A stretch of DNA of 64,000 nt. Source: Laguncularia racemosa (taxonomy: Eukaryota > Streptophyta > Magnoliopsida > Myrtales > Combretaceae). The notes beneath the pieces are model-generated. The model did no database searches. It worked only from the letters and a program-made list of their open reading frames with translations, and was not told the origin of the DNA. Shown one piece after another: positions 46,237 through 57,832 of this stretch; positions within the stretch are counted from its first letter, which is position 1, and each line of letters starts with the position of its first letter. Location: assembly GCA_037954665.1 (NCBI GenBank), contig JBBMOL010000227.1, positions 744,001 to 808,000 on the forward strand. The letters are read 5' to 3'. The position numbers and the translations under genes are program-made.

Positions 46237-48053
46237 GGGGGGAGGGGGGAGGTATAGAATGTAATTACTAAAAAATAATATAGTTATATAATATTTATTA
46301 AAATACAATGACAAGGACAAACACGTAATTTTTACAAAGACAAGGGGGTAAGTTGGTCTTTTTACAAACGAGATATATATATCCCTGTTTGACTTAGAGA
46401 CCTCTTTTCACCATTTGCGTAGTAGCTGACAAAGAGGTACTCTTAGGAACTTTAAGGAAATCTAACAAAAAACCATAAGGACTAAAACCAATTTCATTAG
46501 GTATGGAGTTCAATGATCGAGTTATTATTCTCATGATAGAATTGATAATTTAACTAAGTTCTATTACATGATTCATCAGAATATGGATCAAGAAAAGAGG
46601 CAGAACGAGCACAAAATCAAATGATTAAGGATTTGAAACATTTAATGAATCAAGTAAGTATACCAATTTGCACATTTTATTAGAATTAGCCAAATTTAAG
46701 ATCCAATTAGACTTAGGATCATAGAAATCAAGCTTAGGAATGAATTGGAAAAAAGGAAAAGTAGTTCATGAAGGACAAAATAGTACACGATCAAGTACAC
46801 ACCCGTATACCTGCTTGTATGGAAATACACATTGTGTACAGAAAGGTGCATGGACAAAGGATATGCCTATGTACTTGGGCGCATTGAAATATGGAAATCT
46901 ACATAAAGGTACATGGCTGACTACATAATTGTGTACCTAGGTGTGCCAATAATGAAAAAACTTACAAAAAGATATACAACCACCATATACAGTCGTGTAT
47001 CCAATGGTGCCAAAGTATATGGCCTAAAGCACAATTATTTACTTAGAGATATTCCGTTACTTGATTTATTTGCTACCTAATCGGGTTTCCATTGAACTTA
47101 AATACTTAGTATAACCCTAAAAACTTCAATAGAGTAAGAGAAGGAATCATATAATGATTAAGTGAATAGAATTAAGCAACTTAGATTATTTCAGATTAGT
47201 ATTAAGAGCATATTACTGGTGTTTTAATAGATTACAATTTAGTTGTTAGTTCAGGATAAGACGCACTTAAGATTACTTTTCTAGGTATGTGTAACTTTGG
47301 TTGTTTCTTGTGATTGTTAGGATAGTTGAAAATTTTATCAACATATCATGGATTAGTTTAAGTTACTTGTTGATTATGCTTGGCTCGGTCTAGGGGCTCT
47401 TAGTGGCAGATCCCTAGGAGGTACCCCAATGATCCTTGTGTAACATTGTCTCTAGTAGAGTTATACTTGGAAATGATATGGTTAGGTTTGAGGGCTCATA
47501 GGTGTTGGGGCTAGTAGTAGCAGCTCTCAACACCATATTATATTAAGTACATATATATATAGTTTGATGAGGTCATGAGTACCCCATTGTTGTTATGTGG
47601 ACTTAAATGAAATAATAACCTGTTATATGATGTTTATTGTCTGCATTGATGCATGTGATGTAATCCATGCTTGTTCATGCATATGTGTTTGCGGGTTATA
47701 TGTATTGGGCATTAACTCACCCTCCGAGAATATTTTTTTTTAAGATGCAGGTATAGATGAAAATGCTACCTATGATGAGGACCTAAGGTCAAATGTGCAA
47801 GAAGGGGACAATGCAGATTATTTTTATTACTATGGTGATTAAGTGAGGAATTATTAACTAGAGCCTTGGATTGTGATGAGACTTATTTTGATTTTAAGAA
47901 TTTGAGATATTAGAATAGTTAGACATCTAAAGTGATTTGAATTGATGTATTAAGATTTGTTTTCCAAAGTTTGAAGATTTAATCAGGATGTACTTGTATC
48001 ATGTTGAAATTATGGGATTTATCAAATTGTGATTAATAGGAAGTATAAACTTA
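46237..48053 (+). repeat. Polypurine tract and LTR of element H (about 1.8 kb)
   Basis: GGGGGGAGGGGGGAGG (46237-46252) precedes TGTAATTAC at 46260, as expected for a 3' LTR. The right limit is set by a primer-site match at 48056. Bases 46780-47010 contain repeated palindromic TACA(C)...GTGTA motifs. The exact 3' terminal base is uncertain. Confidence 0.68.
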
Positions 48054-48055
48054 AA

Positions 48056-48067
48056 TGGTATCAGAGT
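48056..48067 (+). promoter_or_regulatory. Initiator-Met primer-binding site after LTR H
   Basis: TGGTATCAGAG follows the LTR, so the same LTR also occupies a 5' position. The following 190 bases look like a leader but no gag follows. Confidence 0.65.
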
Positions 48068-49464
48068 AGAGTTGAGAGCCTTAATGTATCCTTATCTAGT
48101 AAGGACACGTGGTGGGCCATAGCGTCCCAAGTTCTGAGGCGTTACATAAGTATTCCACCATTGGTTTTAATTAGGAAACATAACATAATTTTTGGATTTT
48201 GCTTAATTTTCTTAGCCATTACAACAATCTCATGTTGCCTATTCATCTAACATTCCAACAAAAACAATTCATTAAGATTCAAAATTAATGGCTACACCAC
48301 GTTACATTACATTCCTTGTTATTTATGGGATCAATAAACATTTTTCACCTCCCTCTTCTTTTATTATTTACAATTGTTTTCCTCTCTTTTATGTTATTCA
48401 CATTAAAAGCATCGCTATGCTCCTCCTTTGAATCATTTGCTAAGTCCCCTTTAGCAACTTCACTCTTGTATCTAATATTGTTATCAACCTTACCAAGGTC
48501 TTCCACAGCTATATCTTTTGATTGGTCATCCTCTCTTATGTTGTTACATTGGTTTCCTATAACAATGAGGTTATCATGCACAAAACTAAAACTGACTATA
48601 GGTGGAGAGCCTTTTCCTTAGAATTCTTATGGCAATGGACTTCCACAAATTCAATTATTTTCCTTTAAATCCCAAGATACAATATTGGAAGTTGATGAAA
48701 CCTTTGTACTTGTTGAAATTCAAGTATTTGTGAGCTGGGTTCAAGCTTCTCACCTTGCTTACATTAAAATGATGATTTATATGTGGTCAAACTCAATTAA
48801 AACCTCGATGCAACCTTGGAGGTTGGTATTCTAAAATCTTTGAGGCTCATTGTCTTCTCAACTCTTTAAACCATTGATGCTTCAAATAAGATGATTTTTT
48901 TTTTTTATCTCTTTCAAGAATTAATGCCATGGTCACATTCTTGTTTAGTTTCAATCTTATTGTAACAAGGATCATGCAAATTTTAAACCGATCAGAAGTA
49001 CTAAGAAAATCAAATTAACTAATATATGTTTAACCATTCGTTGTTGTGTTTGTAGTTTGATATGGCAACAGTATCTAATGCCAACGCACTGCCAACACCA
49101 AAAAGATCCCTATAGGGAAGAGGCCTTCTAGAATCACTTACATGGTAGCTTCCATAGTCTTATACAAGATCAATCATATGATTGCAAGTAAGGGAGTAAA
49201 GTAAAGGGTCGAAGAGTTTCAAGGTTGGCATGTTTAGCCAGGGTAAGAAAGCCATTAAAAGTGTCAATGTTGTAGTAATGAAAAAAAATATAAGCCACTA
49301 AATGCTTCAAGGGAAGTTAAATCATTTGTACATGCACTACCTTGGGCAACATTGCCCCCTACTCTCACTGATTTCATCATCAAAGCCTTGGGAAATGCTT
49401 CTCAATTAAGGAACCTTTAGCTTTCTTTGGTGTACTAGGAAAAAAAAAAAAGTAAGACTGGTAA
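48068..49464. other. Unassigned DNA with a short minus-strand reading frame
   Basis: Minus strand 48581-48345 is open for 78 charged residues beginning MHDNLIVIGNQ; plus strand 48316-48621 is open for 101 hydrophobic residues. Neither has a recognised motif. Codon-like continuity of the minus frame up to about 48900 could be a decayed transposon gene. No function is assigned. Confidence 0.3.
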
Positions 49465-50077
49465 TTTGTGTCAACCCATTGTGTTTTGTGTTCGTATCTA
49501 AATGGGTTTGCGTCTTGAAAACCTCAACCCATAATCTAATCAATTTATTAATAGTATATGAAAACCTAAACTAGTGACTCGACCTGTTTAATAATTGTGT
49601 TTCGGGTTTGGGTTTAACCTATTTATTAATTAAAATATTATAATTTAATTTATAAAATAGTTATAAATACATAAGAAAAATGAAAATTATAAAATTAACA
49701 TTTATAAATAAAAATGATATAATCTTAACACTTAAATATAAAATTACAATATAAAAAGAGTTTAATAAAATAAAGTAATATAATCTATAACATAATACAT
49801 ATATTATAGGAATAGTGTTGCCAATGTTACCTGAATTTTGGACAAAAGTTTAATTTACTATCTAAAGTTTGAATTTGCTAAATTTAGTATCCAATTCAAA
49901 GTTTTAATATCATCGATTCTACCCACATTAAATCTAGTGATGATTCATTTCATATTCTTTAACTATTATTAGCGTGACAAGTGTCTTACTAGTTTAAATA
50001 ATGTCATATTGACACTATTAACTCTAGCTATTGAACATGATGGAAGGATATTATTTTTTGTTTTATGTAGTTTGACA

Positions 50078-50114
<37 letters not shown>

Positions 50115-50765
50115 TAATTACTGAGTCTAGGATGTGAATAAAACAATGCCAATGGGATATTCCTTAAACTAATAGGACACGTATTGTGCTAATGATGGTT
50201 GAAGTATATAAATGGATAGGTAATTGTGTCACAAGATTTAATGTAGGTGTTAGGAATGACATGGAAACTTTGAATTGGGTACTAAAATTAGCAAATTTAA
50301 ATTTTAGATAGTAAATTGTTCTTTCGTCAAAAGTTTAAGTAACAATCGTAACATTATCTCATATGTACAATGTTATATACACACACATGTGTACATATAT
50401 ATGTTTTATAGTTATATAATCTATATACATATATTTTATACATAAATATAGGTTATATATTTTTTATATATGTTCTCTTTATATACATATTGTATAGTTT
50501 TATAATCTATATTTAAGTAAAGTATTTCTGTGTTATTGTAATGTATAGGCTGATACAATATATATATATATATATATATATGATATAATTTATGTATATC
50601 TATATGTATGCTATATATATATATATATATATATAGATGATATAATATAATATAATTATATATATGTTATATATATTATTAGTTATTTTGTTATTAAACG
50701 GGTTTGCAGGTCGAACCCGGATGTGTTTATAGGATCTGTTTAATCAACATGTTCGTTAAAGGACA
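49465..50765. repeat. AT-rich hAT-like repeat region hosting a MITE and microsatellites
   Basis: Ends carry GTCAACCCATTGTG (49471) and ACGGGTTTGCAGGTCGAACC (50698), typical of plant non-autonomous hAT sequences. The interior has long (TA)n tracts (50556-50580 and 50612-50633). The nested MITE at 49823-50355 interrupts it. Confidence 0.4.
49823..50355. mobile_element. MITE with about 90-bp terminal inverted repeats
   Basis: It begins AATGTTAC and ends GTAACATT. Further in, TTTACTATCTAAA and CCAATTCAAAGTTT on the left are mirrored by TTTAGATAGTAAA and AAACTTTGAATTGGG on the right (50261-50315). 533 bp, no coding capacity; a (TG)n tract lies at 50082-50112. The target duplication is not clear. 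Confidence 0.78.
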
Positions 50766-50845
50766 ATGTCTAATGTATAAGCTTCTTTAATCAACATGTT
50801 TGGATATAAGCTTCTTTAAAATATCTTCCAAGAAAGGACAATGTC

Positions 50846-51704
50846 TGATGTATTGAGGTGGAAACATGATCGTTTTACAATGAATTACAAAAGTGATAAG
50901 TCCTTAAAGACAAACCCTTCAAATTTGATAAGCTAACGGGTGCCACAAATGTAAGTGATTTGGTTGATTCACCACAATTCATTGAACTAACTTGAATCAA
51001 TAAGAATTGTAGTCTTAGGAACAAGTTGACTAGAAGACATGTCAACTCTAGTTTAACTTGGGAAATTCATGACAACATGTTAAACAATGTCAAATTAATA
51101 AGAATTGTACCCACTAGTTTCAACATTAATAAATGGTGATAAAAAAAGTATTTCGATTGAAAATCACTCAAGAGGGACTTTCTCTCTCTTTTACTTGAAT
51201 TTTTAGTAAATTAAAGTCATTTTTATTGATCTTGTAAAAAATATTACAGAGAAAAAAAAGTCATTTATAATGCCATGATGAACAATTACAACTCTACAAT
51301 AATTTACCATTCTAACATATCTTTTAAGGCTTTTGATGACTTTTAACAACTAAACAACATGAAATACACATATTGGAGTCTTCTAGAACAATACAAAATG
51401 AAATGATAACATTTTAGACTTCAACTATTGCAGTTGAAATTTTGTAGAAAAAAAAAAAAAACTCTACTCTTTTCTAATTTTAGTAGGATATTTGCTTTCA
51501 GTGACGGATGCTCCAAACCTTTTATAAAAAGGTTCACACCTTTTGTTGAATTGTAGTAATCCCCTTAGATTGCGAAACTTCACTAACATAAACTTCAACA
51601 TACTCACTTTTACTCTATAAACACTTCTTTCAATAGATCTTAACTTCAATTCTTGTACAAATGGAACAATTTAGAACCAAGACATATGCAGATCTTAAAT
51701 TACA
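50846..51704 (-). repeat. 3' LTR of element K
   Basis: 859 bp. In element orientation it begins TGTAATTTAAGATCTGC after the polypurine tract and ends near TACATCA. Confidence 0.75.
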
Positions 51705-52015
51705 CTATTCCCCCCAACTTCCTTTAGATTTGTCTTCAAATCTAATTGGTCATTTCCTACATTTTCTTCCATTACTCCATTGGCATGCACCATAACAATC
51801 ACAAATTCAACATTACACATTTATCCTTGATAGTTAACATATGCTTATATGGACAATAACAATAGTGGAACACAATAAAAATTATGGAAAACTTCAACAA
51901 AATAACACGAAAAACAATAATCCATAAACACTAACAATTTGAGCAATAGCAATGAAAAAGAAATTGTTCTTAAATAATGAAGAACTCGATGTAAATGTTG
52001 TGCTTTGATACCAAA

Positions 52016-52835
52016 TGATGTAATGAATTGGACACAAGATTTTTTTATACGAGTTAGGAAAGGAATAAGTCTTTAGATACAAACCATTTAAGTTTGACAA
52101 GCCATTAGGCGCCACAAACATAAATAATTTGGTTGATTCACTACAATTTTATAGATTAGCTCAAATTGATAAGAATTGACTCCTTAACTTTAGATCAACT
52201 TGGTGAGTTCACTACAAACCGTCGAATAGTGTTAGATTTATAAGAATTGTACCCACTAGTCACCATATCAATGAAATAATGATAAGAAATGTGTTGTAGG
52301 TTGAAAATCACTCATGAAGGACTCTCTCTCTCTCTTTTATACAAACATTTAGGAAGACAAAGTCATTTATATTGATTTTTTGATAAATATTACAAAGATA
52401 AACTGATACATCTATAATGTCATGATGAATAATTAAAACGCTTTAACAAATACAATAGGTCACCATTTTAACATATCTCCTCAAGCTTTTGGTGAACATG
52501 AAAAACTCATTTTGGAGTCTTCTAGAACAATACAAAACAAAAAGAAATGAAAAAGAAATATTTCAAACTTGAACTATTGCATTTGAAAATTTGCACAAAA
52601 AAATGCTTTGAACTCTTTTCAAAAGGTTTGTACCTAACAAGGGATACTACCTTTTCAAAAGATTCCAATCTTTTGATGAATTGTAGTACTCCTCTTAGAA
52701 TGAAAAACTTCTCTAACATAAACTTCAACATACTTACTTTTTCTCTTCAAAACACTTCTTCTAATTATATCTAAATCCAATCTATATACAAATGGAGTAA
52801 TTTTAGACCATGACATATGCAGTTCTTGAATCACA
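52016..52835 (-). repeat. 5' LTR of element K
   Basis: 820 bp. In element orientation it begins TGTGATTCAAGAACTGC and ends CATTACATCA, two bases before the primer site. Confidence 0.75.
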
Positions 52836-53394
52836 TCAGTGGCATAGTCCAATTTTATTGCTAATACAATGATGCTAAATGATCATCTAAGTTTAACTTG
52901 TGATTGAACTTGCACCACATATCTGGTGAATGATATTAAGGTATCTATGGGTTTCATAGAGAAAAATGTAGAATCTAAATGAAGTTGAACAATCTTACAA
53001 TAATCATGAATTTCCTCATTTAGGCATGCCATGAAATATTGATATTCAATAACTTGCCATTATAGTTTGGTTACGTTGATTGTTTTATTTTATTTTTTGT
53101 TGATGTAAACTTCTTAGGTCTTTAGGATTTTCTTTAGCTTGCATGTTTAGTATCGATGGAATTGATTGGAGGTGAACTTACTAGTTCAACCTTTACATGT
53201 TTATTAGATGTTACTTTGTTGCCTAAAGTTTGGTGGAGTTACATACATTCTAAATCTTGCTTTACATTGGAAAAGAAAACTTCATGAATTTAGTTTTAAT
53301 AGCTATAGAGGACTTGTGTGAGCTAGAATACCTTCTTCCTACCATGCCTTTTTGGTTTTTCCTTATATCTTTTTTAATAATTTTGAAAAAAAAT
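52836..53394. other. Intergenic DNA, no gene seen
   Basis: AT-rich; no supported reading frame or repeat identified. Confidence 0.35.
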
Positions 53395-54252
53395 TCTTTT
53401 AATGGTATTTGTTAAACAAATTATGTCTCCTTTTTTCATGAAGAGAGAAATATTATGAAGCTAGAGGCATGCTATGCCACCTATAACATTGGCTTATTTA
53501 ATAAAACTATAGTGGGTTTGAAGAATGGCACATATTTGGTATCCAAATTGATTTTTGGTGCTTTAAAATGTTGATACAATTATTTATATATTGATGTCAT
53601 GATATTCATGGGAAATTAAATTTATTATAGTAAGCTAAAACTAGGCTCATGAGCATGTGGCTTTAAGGAGTTAGGTTGTTGATGATCAATAATCCACCAA
53701 ATACGTCAATATATAGGCTTTTGTTGGTTATTCAAGCAAAACGTGTGTATGTAGGTTAGAATTTTCCATCAATATACAAAATTATATTCATGATTACTAC
53801 TAAACAATTCTATACAAAATAATTTTGAACAAATTTTGAACAAATTTTCTTTTAACGGTATTTGTTAAACAAATTATGTCTCCTTTTTTCATGAAGAGAG
53901 AAATATTATGAAGCTAAAAGCATGCTATGCCACCTATAACATTGGCTTATTTAATATAATTTTAGTAGGTCTGAAGAATGACACATATTTGGTATCCAGA
54001 TTGATTTTTGGTGCTTTAAAATGTTGATGCAATTATTTATATATTGATGTCATGATAATCATGGTAAGCTAAAACTAGGCTCATGAGCATGTAGCTTTAA
54101 GGAGTTATGTTGTTGACGATCAATAATCCACCAAATATGTCAATATATAGGCTTTTGTTGGTTATTCATGCAAAACGTGTGTATGTAGGTTAGAATTTTC
54201 CATCAACATACAAAATTATATTCATGATTATTACTAAACAATTCTATAAAGA
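53395..54252. repeat. Tandem duplication with a 453-bp period
   Basis: Copy 1 (about 53395-53847) and copy 2 (about 53848-54252) share TATTTGTTAAACAAATTATG, GCATGCTATGCCACCTATAA and GGCTTTTGTTGGTTATTCA in order. Copy 2 lacks a short block present at 53611-53632 of copy 1. Confidence 0.88.
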
Positions 54253-54439
54253 AAAGATTTGTTATAATTTTTTAAGAGAGTAGTAGAGGACAATTAGTAC
54301 TTTCTCATATTGATATCCAAAGAAAGATTTATTTTCCACTTCAAAATGAATGATATTAAAGTACTTAACTTCACATTGAATGATCCAAACCATAAACTTT
54401 TTAACTATTTTGGAAATGCACATATAAAGTTTTTTACTA

Positions 54440-55790
54440 AAAAAGTTAGATGACTTTTTTTGAGCTCCCAATCTTGTTGGTTTCCCATCACTAGTATTTT
54501 GAATGATCTCATGTAAGATGTAAATAATTTCATATGAATTCCAACTATTCTATTTTGACATTGAGAGGTATTTAGGTTGGTACAAGAATTCAACTCATAA
54601 GCAAATTGATAGGAATCTGACCACTAGACCTATCACTCGAGTTAGAGTGCATAGGCTTCAAAACTTAACCTAAGGATACTCATTAGCTAACCAGTCAAGT
54701 ATAAACCTGCCTACCTTCATGAGTTCCCATCCCATCATCAATCAAGCTGCTACTAAATGCTCATTTCCATCCAAGTTGTGGAAGCACCACCTAACCTACC
54801 ATGGGAACCTTAGTTGAATGGCCCTCGTAACTTGAATAGCTTGAAGTAACTTGCTATGCTACTCACTGACCTCTCCTAAAGCTATTTAAGCTATCATCTA
54901 ACCTGTTTGTTGAAAGTCTCACTTTTGTCGACTCGGATGAATGCCTAGATAGTTTGCCTTTTTTTGCTAAGAGTGCATTCAGTATTACAGTGACACTTGT
55001 TTCTAACATCTGATAGCTACACGTGTCCCTAAGAATATTCTTTTTGTCTCTTTACAATTTAGCCTTTTGTATTATACTAGATAGGGTACATTTGTATGTA
55101 CTTAATAGGATTTTCCTCTTTTAGTATTGTAACCTTAGGGATTTACTATAAATAGTCCATTTCATATGTAAGTTGTATCCATTATGTTTTGAATATAGAA
55201 GCTACTTATGACTTCTTGTGAGTTCTTACTCTTAAATTGTTTTACTATCATCAATCCATTTTATTAAGGATTGTGGTGAATACCCCTATTCTAGGCTCGC
55301 GGGTTACATCAAGCTGGGATTTGGTTGTGTTTGGTTCTTGTAGTGTGTAATATCAACTAGAAACATTCACATTTCTGCTAATTTACCCATTTCCATGACA
55401 TTTTGTTCCATATTTGGAAGGACACAAAAATAGTTGTTTTGGTAGATTGATACCTTAGTGCTTGCTAAGCTCTTAGGCACATCACAAATCATACTTAATG
55501 TTTCTCCCTGTATACTAAAGATAGAGTTTACATGTCTGTTATATAGCATGGAAAACCATATAATTTTTTTTTTTTTTTTTTTGCACTGCCAATCTTGTTA
55601 GTTTCTAACCACTGATGTTCTAAATGATCTCATGTGAGATGTGAATAATTTCATATGAGCTCCCACTATTATACTTTGACATTAAGACTGCTTTTGGTTA
55701 GTACAAGATTTAACTTATAAACAATTCATACTTAATGTTTTCCCTATATTAAAGATGGAGTTGACATGTCTATTTATGGCATGGATTTTT
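54440..55790. repeat. Paralogous repeat pair, the first copy split by a solo LTR
   Basis: Copy 1 is 54440-54606 plus 55485-55555; copy 2 is about 55570-55790. Shared blocks are CCAATCTTGTT(A/G)GTTTC, TGATCTCATGT and CATACTTAATGTTT. Copy 2 is uninterrupted where copy 1 carries the LTR. Confidence 0.8.
54607..55484 (+). mobile_element. Solo LTR (TGATAGG family, copy J) with CAAAT target duplication
   Basis: It starts TGATAGGAATCTG and ends TTAGGCACATCA. CAAAT stands at 54602-54606 and 55485-55489. The first 70 bases keep the coding-like ITRVRVHRLQNL motif of the family. An ACTATAAATAGT palindrome near 55150 is the probable TATA box. Confidence 0.9.
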
Positions 55791-56589
55791 TGGCCTAATG
55801 AGGGGAGAGGCTCCTATCCCACTTAGAATAGGTAATGGATGGTATTGGAGTAAGCCATCTTAAGATGAGTTATTATGAAGCTTTTTTTTTTTTTATAATT
55901 TGGTAAATGACATTTTATCTAGTAAATTTTTAATTATAAAATCAATGATCGATTTTTCTTCCTATTGATAAAATTCATATATATACATATCCGATAAGCA
56001 TTTTTCAATGTGGTAAATACAAGGTTACCAACTTTTCCTATGATTTAATAAAATGATATTTTATTTACTAAGATTTTTTTTTCTGGTATAAGACTTATGT
56101 TTAAGTTGCCAAAGGTTGACTTATTCTAATAATTTCCCAAAAGGTACTATAGTATTCAAATAGTAAGCCATCTTCTAATTTCACCTTATCGTTGTTGCAA
56201 TATTATGGAGTTTCCACTAATAATAGTTGTTGATAAGCTATCTTAGACTTGGGCCCCTAGACCCAATCCAACCTTCCTAAGCCTTAAGTTGAGCTCCAAA
56301 GGTCGAATTTGACCTCCTTGATTCTTAATCGAGCTCATGCAATAGAAAACACTATCAATAGAGATTGGGGCAAGTGCTAGCAAGTTTTATCGACCTATTT
56401 TGAGGTTAGATCAAGCCATTAGATGTAGAACAATGTGGAAAGCTTTAAACATCTAAGGACTTGAGCCTTAAGGTTAGGTCAACTAAGTTTAAACAGACCC
56501 CTAAATTAGGAATGCTCTAGAGTCACCCAATGAATAAGGAAAAATTGGGATCAAAGATATGCATCTCACTAAATCAGAAGTGGATATTG
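55791..56589. other. Intergenic DNA, no gene seen
   Basis: AT-rich at the start, then sequence rich in CTTAAG/GGTCGA motifs from 56220 that may be the outer part of the inverted repeat that follows. Confidence 0.35.
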
Positions 56590-57115
56590 GGGATCATTAT
56601 TCCCCTTCCTCAAATGGCTCAGCCTCATCCCCTATAAATAGGGAATGGGGAAATTCAATAAAGGATCTTAATCTCTCTCCATTCTAATGCATATTTATAC
56701 TCTTTTTTAGTTATATTGACTTAAACATCAAAGTAGTTACACCGAAGCACCTACCTACACCCCCATAGCCTCTTCTTTTCTATCTTATTGGTGATCTCAT
56801 CCACCTCACCAAATCCTCAACACAACAATAGTGGATTAGATATAGGGGCTAACGTAGCACCCTAAGGTTTTATTATCTTTGTGTTATTTGATCCTATTAA
56901 GGGTGCAAATGATCTACACAAGATAAGGAAAATGAGCTATGGGGGTGCTTGAGTTGATTTTGACGTAACTACTTTGATGCTCAAGTTAATTGGGTATAGG
57001 ATTAAAATAACGAGAGAGTGATTAGAGTAGCAAATATAAACCCCTTACCTAGAAGCTCAATCGTGTATTTATAGAGAGGGTAAACAAACTAAATAAGGAA
57101 AACAGTGCCATAATC
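56590..57115. repeat. Inverted repeat with mirrored TATA boxes (tail-to-tail LTR-like arms)
   Basis: TATAAATA at 56633-56640 mirrors TATTTATA at 57066-57073, and CATCAAAGTAGTTAC at 56726-56740 mirrors GTAACTACTTTGATG at 56965-56979. Both pairs share one axis near 56852. CCCCCATAGC also mirrors GCTATGGGGG (56759-56768 and 56936-56945). The arms look like the promoter halves of two opposed LTRs. Confidence 0.7.
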
Positions 57116-57397
57116 TCTTCCTTGACTCTGAGATTGGTGAAAAATTAAGAGAATTATGAGACTTTTGACTTACCTTATCCGTCCAAGCTCTTTTCATTTG
57201 TAGCTTGTTTGAATTGTGGGTTAGGCCACCCAGCTTGGGTCTGATCAAATTGACCTAAGCCTAAAGGCTTAAATTGTTAATAGCTCCTTAACACGTGATA
57301 AGGCAGTTTGAGCATGAGAGTCTACATCCAAAATAGTCCATCAAAACTTTGTTTTTTTAAAAAAAATTGAAATTACTTATTTATTTTTTTTAAGCAT

Positions 57398-57832
57398 TTG
57401 ATAACTCTCAAGCTTATAAAAATTAGCCAAGATTGGTCAAGTCTTGACAGCTCAGATCTCCCTCTTATCTCCTTGATAGCAGCCTGGCACTGGCACTGGC
57501 ATGTGTGGCTTTTCCTAGTTGTGTGGAAAATTCTGAACATGGAGCTTCAATTGCTTGGACATCTTTATTCTTGGCTGGAAAGGAATTTCTTCAATTGCTG
57601 TGGCTTGGGCTTAAAATTTGGCACAATAGTGGAGTTTGGGCCAGGCGTGGACTTAGCTTTTGGATTTATTATTGATCAATCATGGCAATATGCTGGCCTT
57701 CAATTCAATCAACTTGAAAAGCTTCTCTCTCTGTTATATATATATGGTGGATTGAAGACATGGACATGGACTGCTGTGAGTTCTGATGACGGGCTTCCTC
57801 ATGTTTGGACGTCACCTTGTGAATTTGTTTGA
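57398..57832 (+). CDS. Unrecognised 144-codon open frame (doubtful)
   Basis: Open from 57398 to 57832, rich in Trp, Leu and His (an AWHWHWHVW segment). No motif, signal peptide or domain is recognised. Surroundings are repeat-like and AT-rich. Its length alone is weak evidence in a window this size, so it is kept only as a possible reading frame. Confidence 0.12.
   Translation: MITLKLIKISQDWSSLDSSDLPLISLIAAWHWHWHVWLFLVVWKILNMELQLLGHLYSWLERNFFNCCGLGLKFGTIVEFGPGVDLAFGFIIDQSWQYAGLQFNQLEKLLSLLYIYGGLKTWTWTAVSSDDGLPHVWTSPCEFV

Larger units (their letters stand above)
50846..52835 (-). mobile_element. Element K: compact non-autonomous LTR retrotransposon with a 311-bp interior
   Basis: The LTRs at 52016-52835 (5') and 50846-51704 (3') share many blocks (AATAAGAATTGTACCCACTAGT, TTGGTTGATTCAC, GGAGTCTTCTAGAACAATACA). 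On the minus strand a primer site TGGTATCAAAGC (52013-52002) and a polypurine tract AAGTTGGGGGGAA (51717-51705) lie at the correct ends of the interior. The interior encodes no protein, so it would depend on another element for enzymes. Five-base flanks ATGTC and TCAGT do not match. Confidence 0.78.

Noticed and set aside
48316..48621. Hydrophobic 101-codon frame as a membrane protein
   Set aside because: Complement of a charged minus-strand frame; no signal or family match, likely decayed repeat.
53395..54252. CRISPR-like or satellite array
   Set aside because: Only two long units without spacers; an ordinary tandem duplication.
57398..57832. 144-codon open frame as a host gene
   Set aside because: No domain, odd Trp/His composition, repeat-rich surroundings; kept only as a very low-confidence reading frame.
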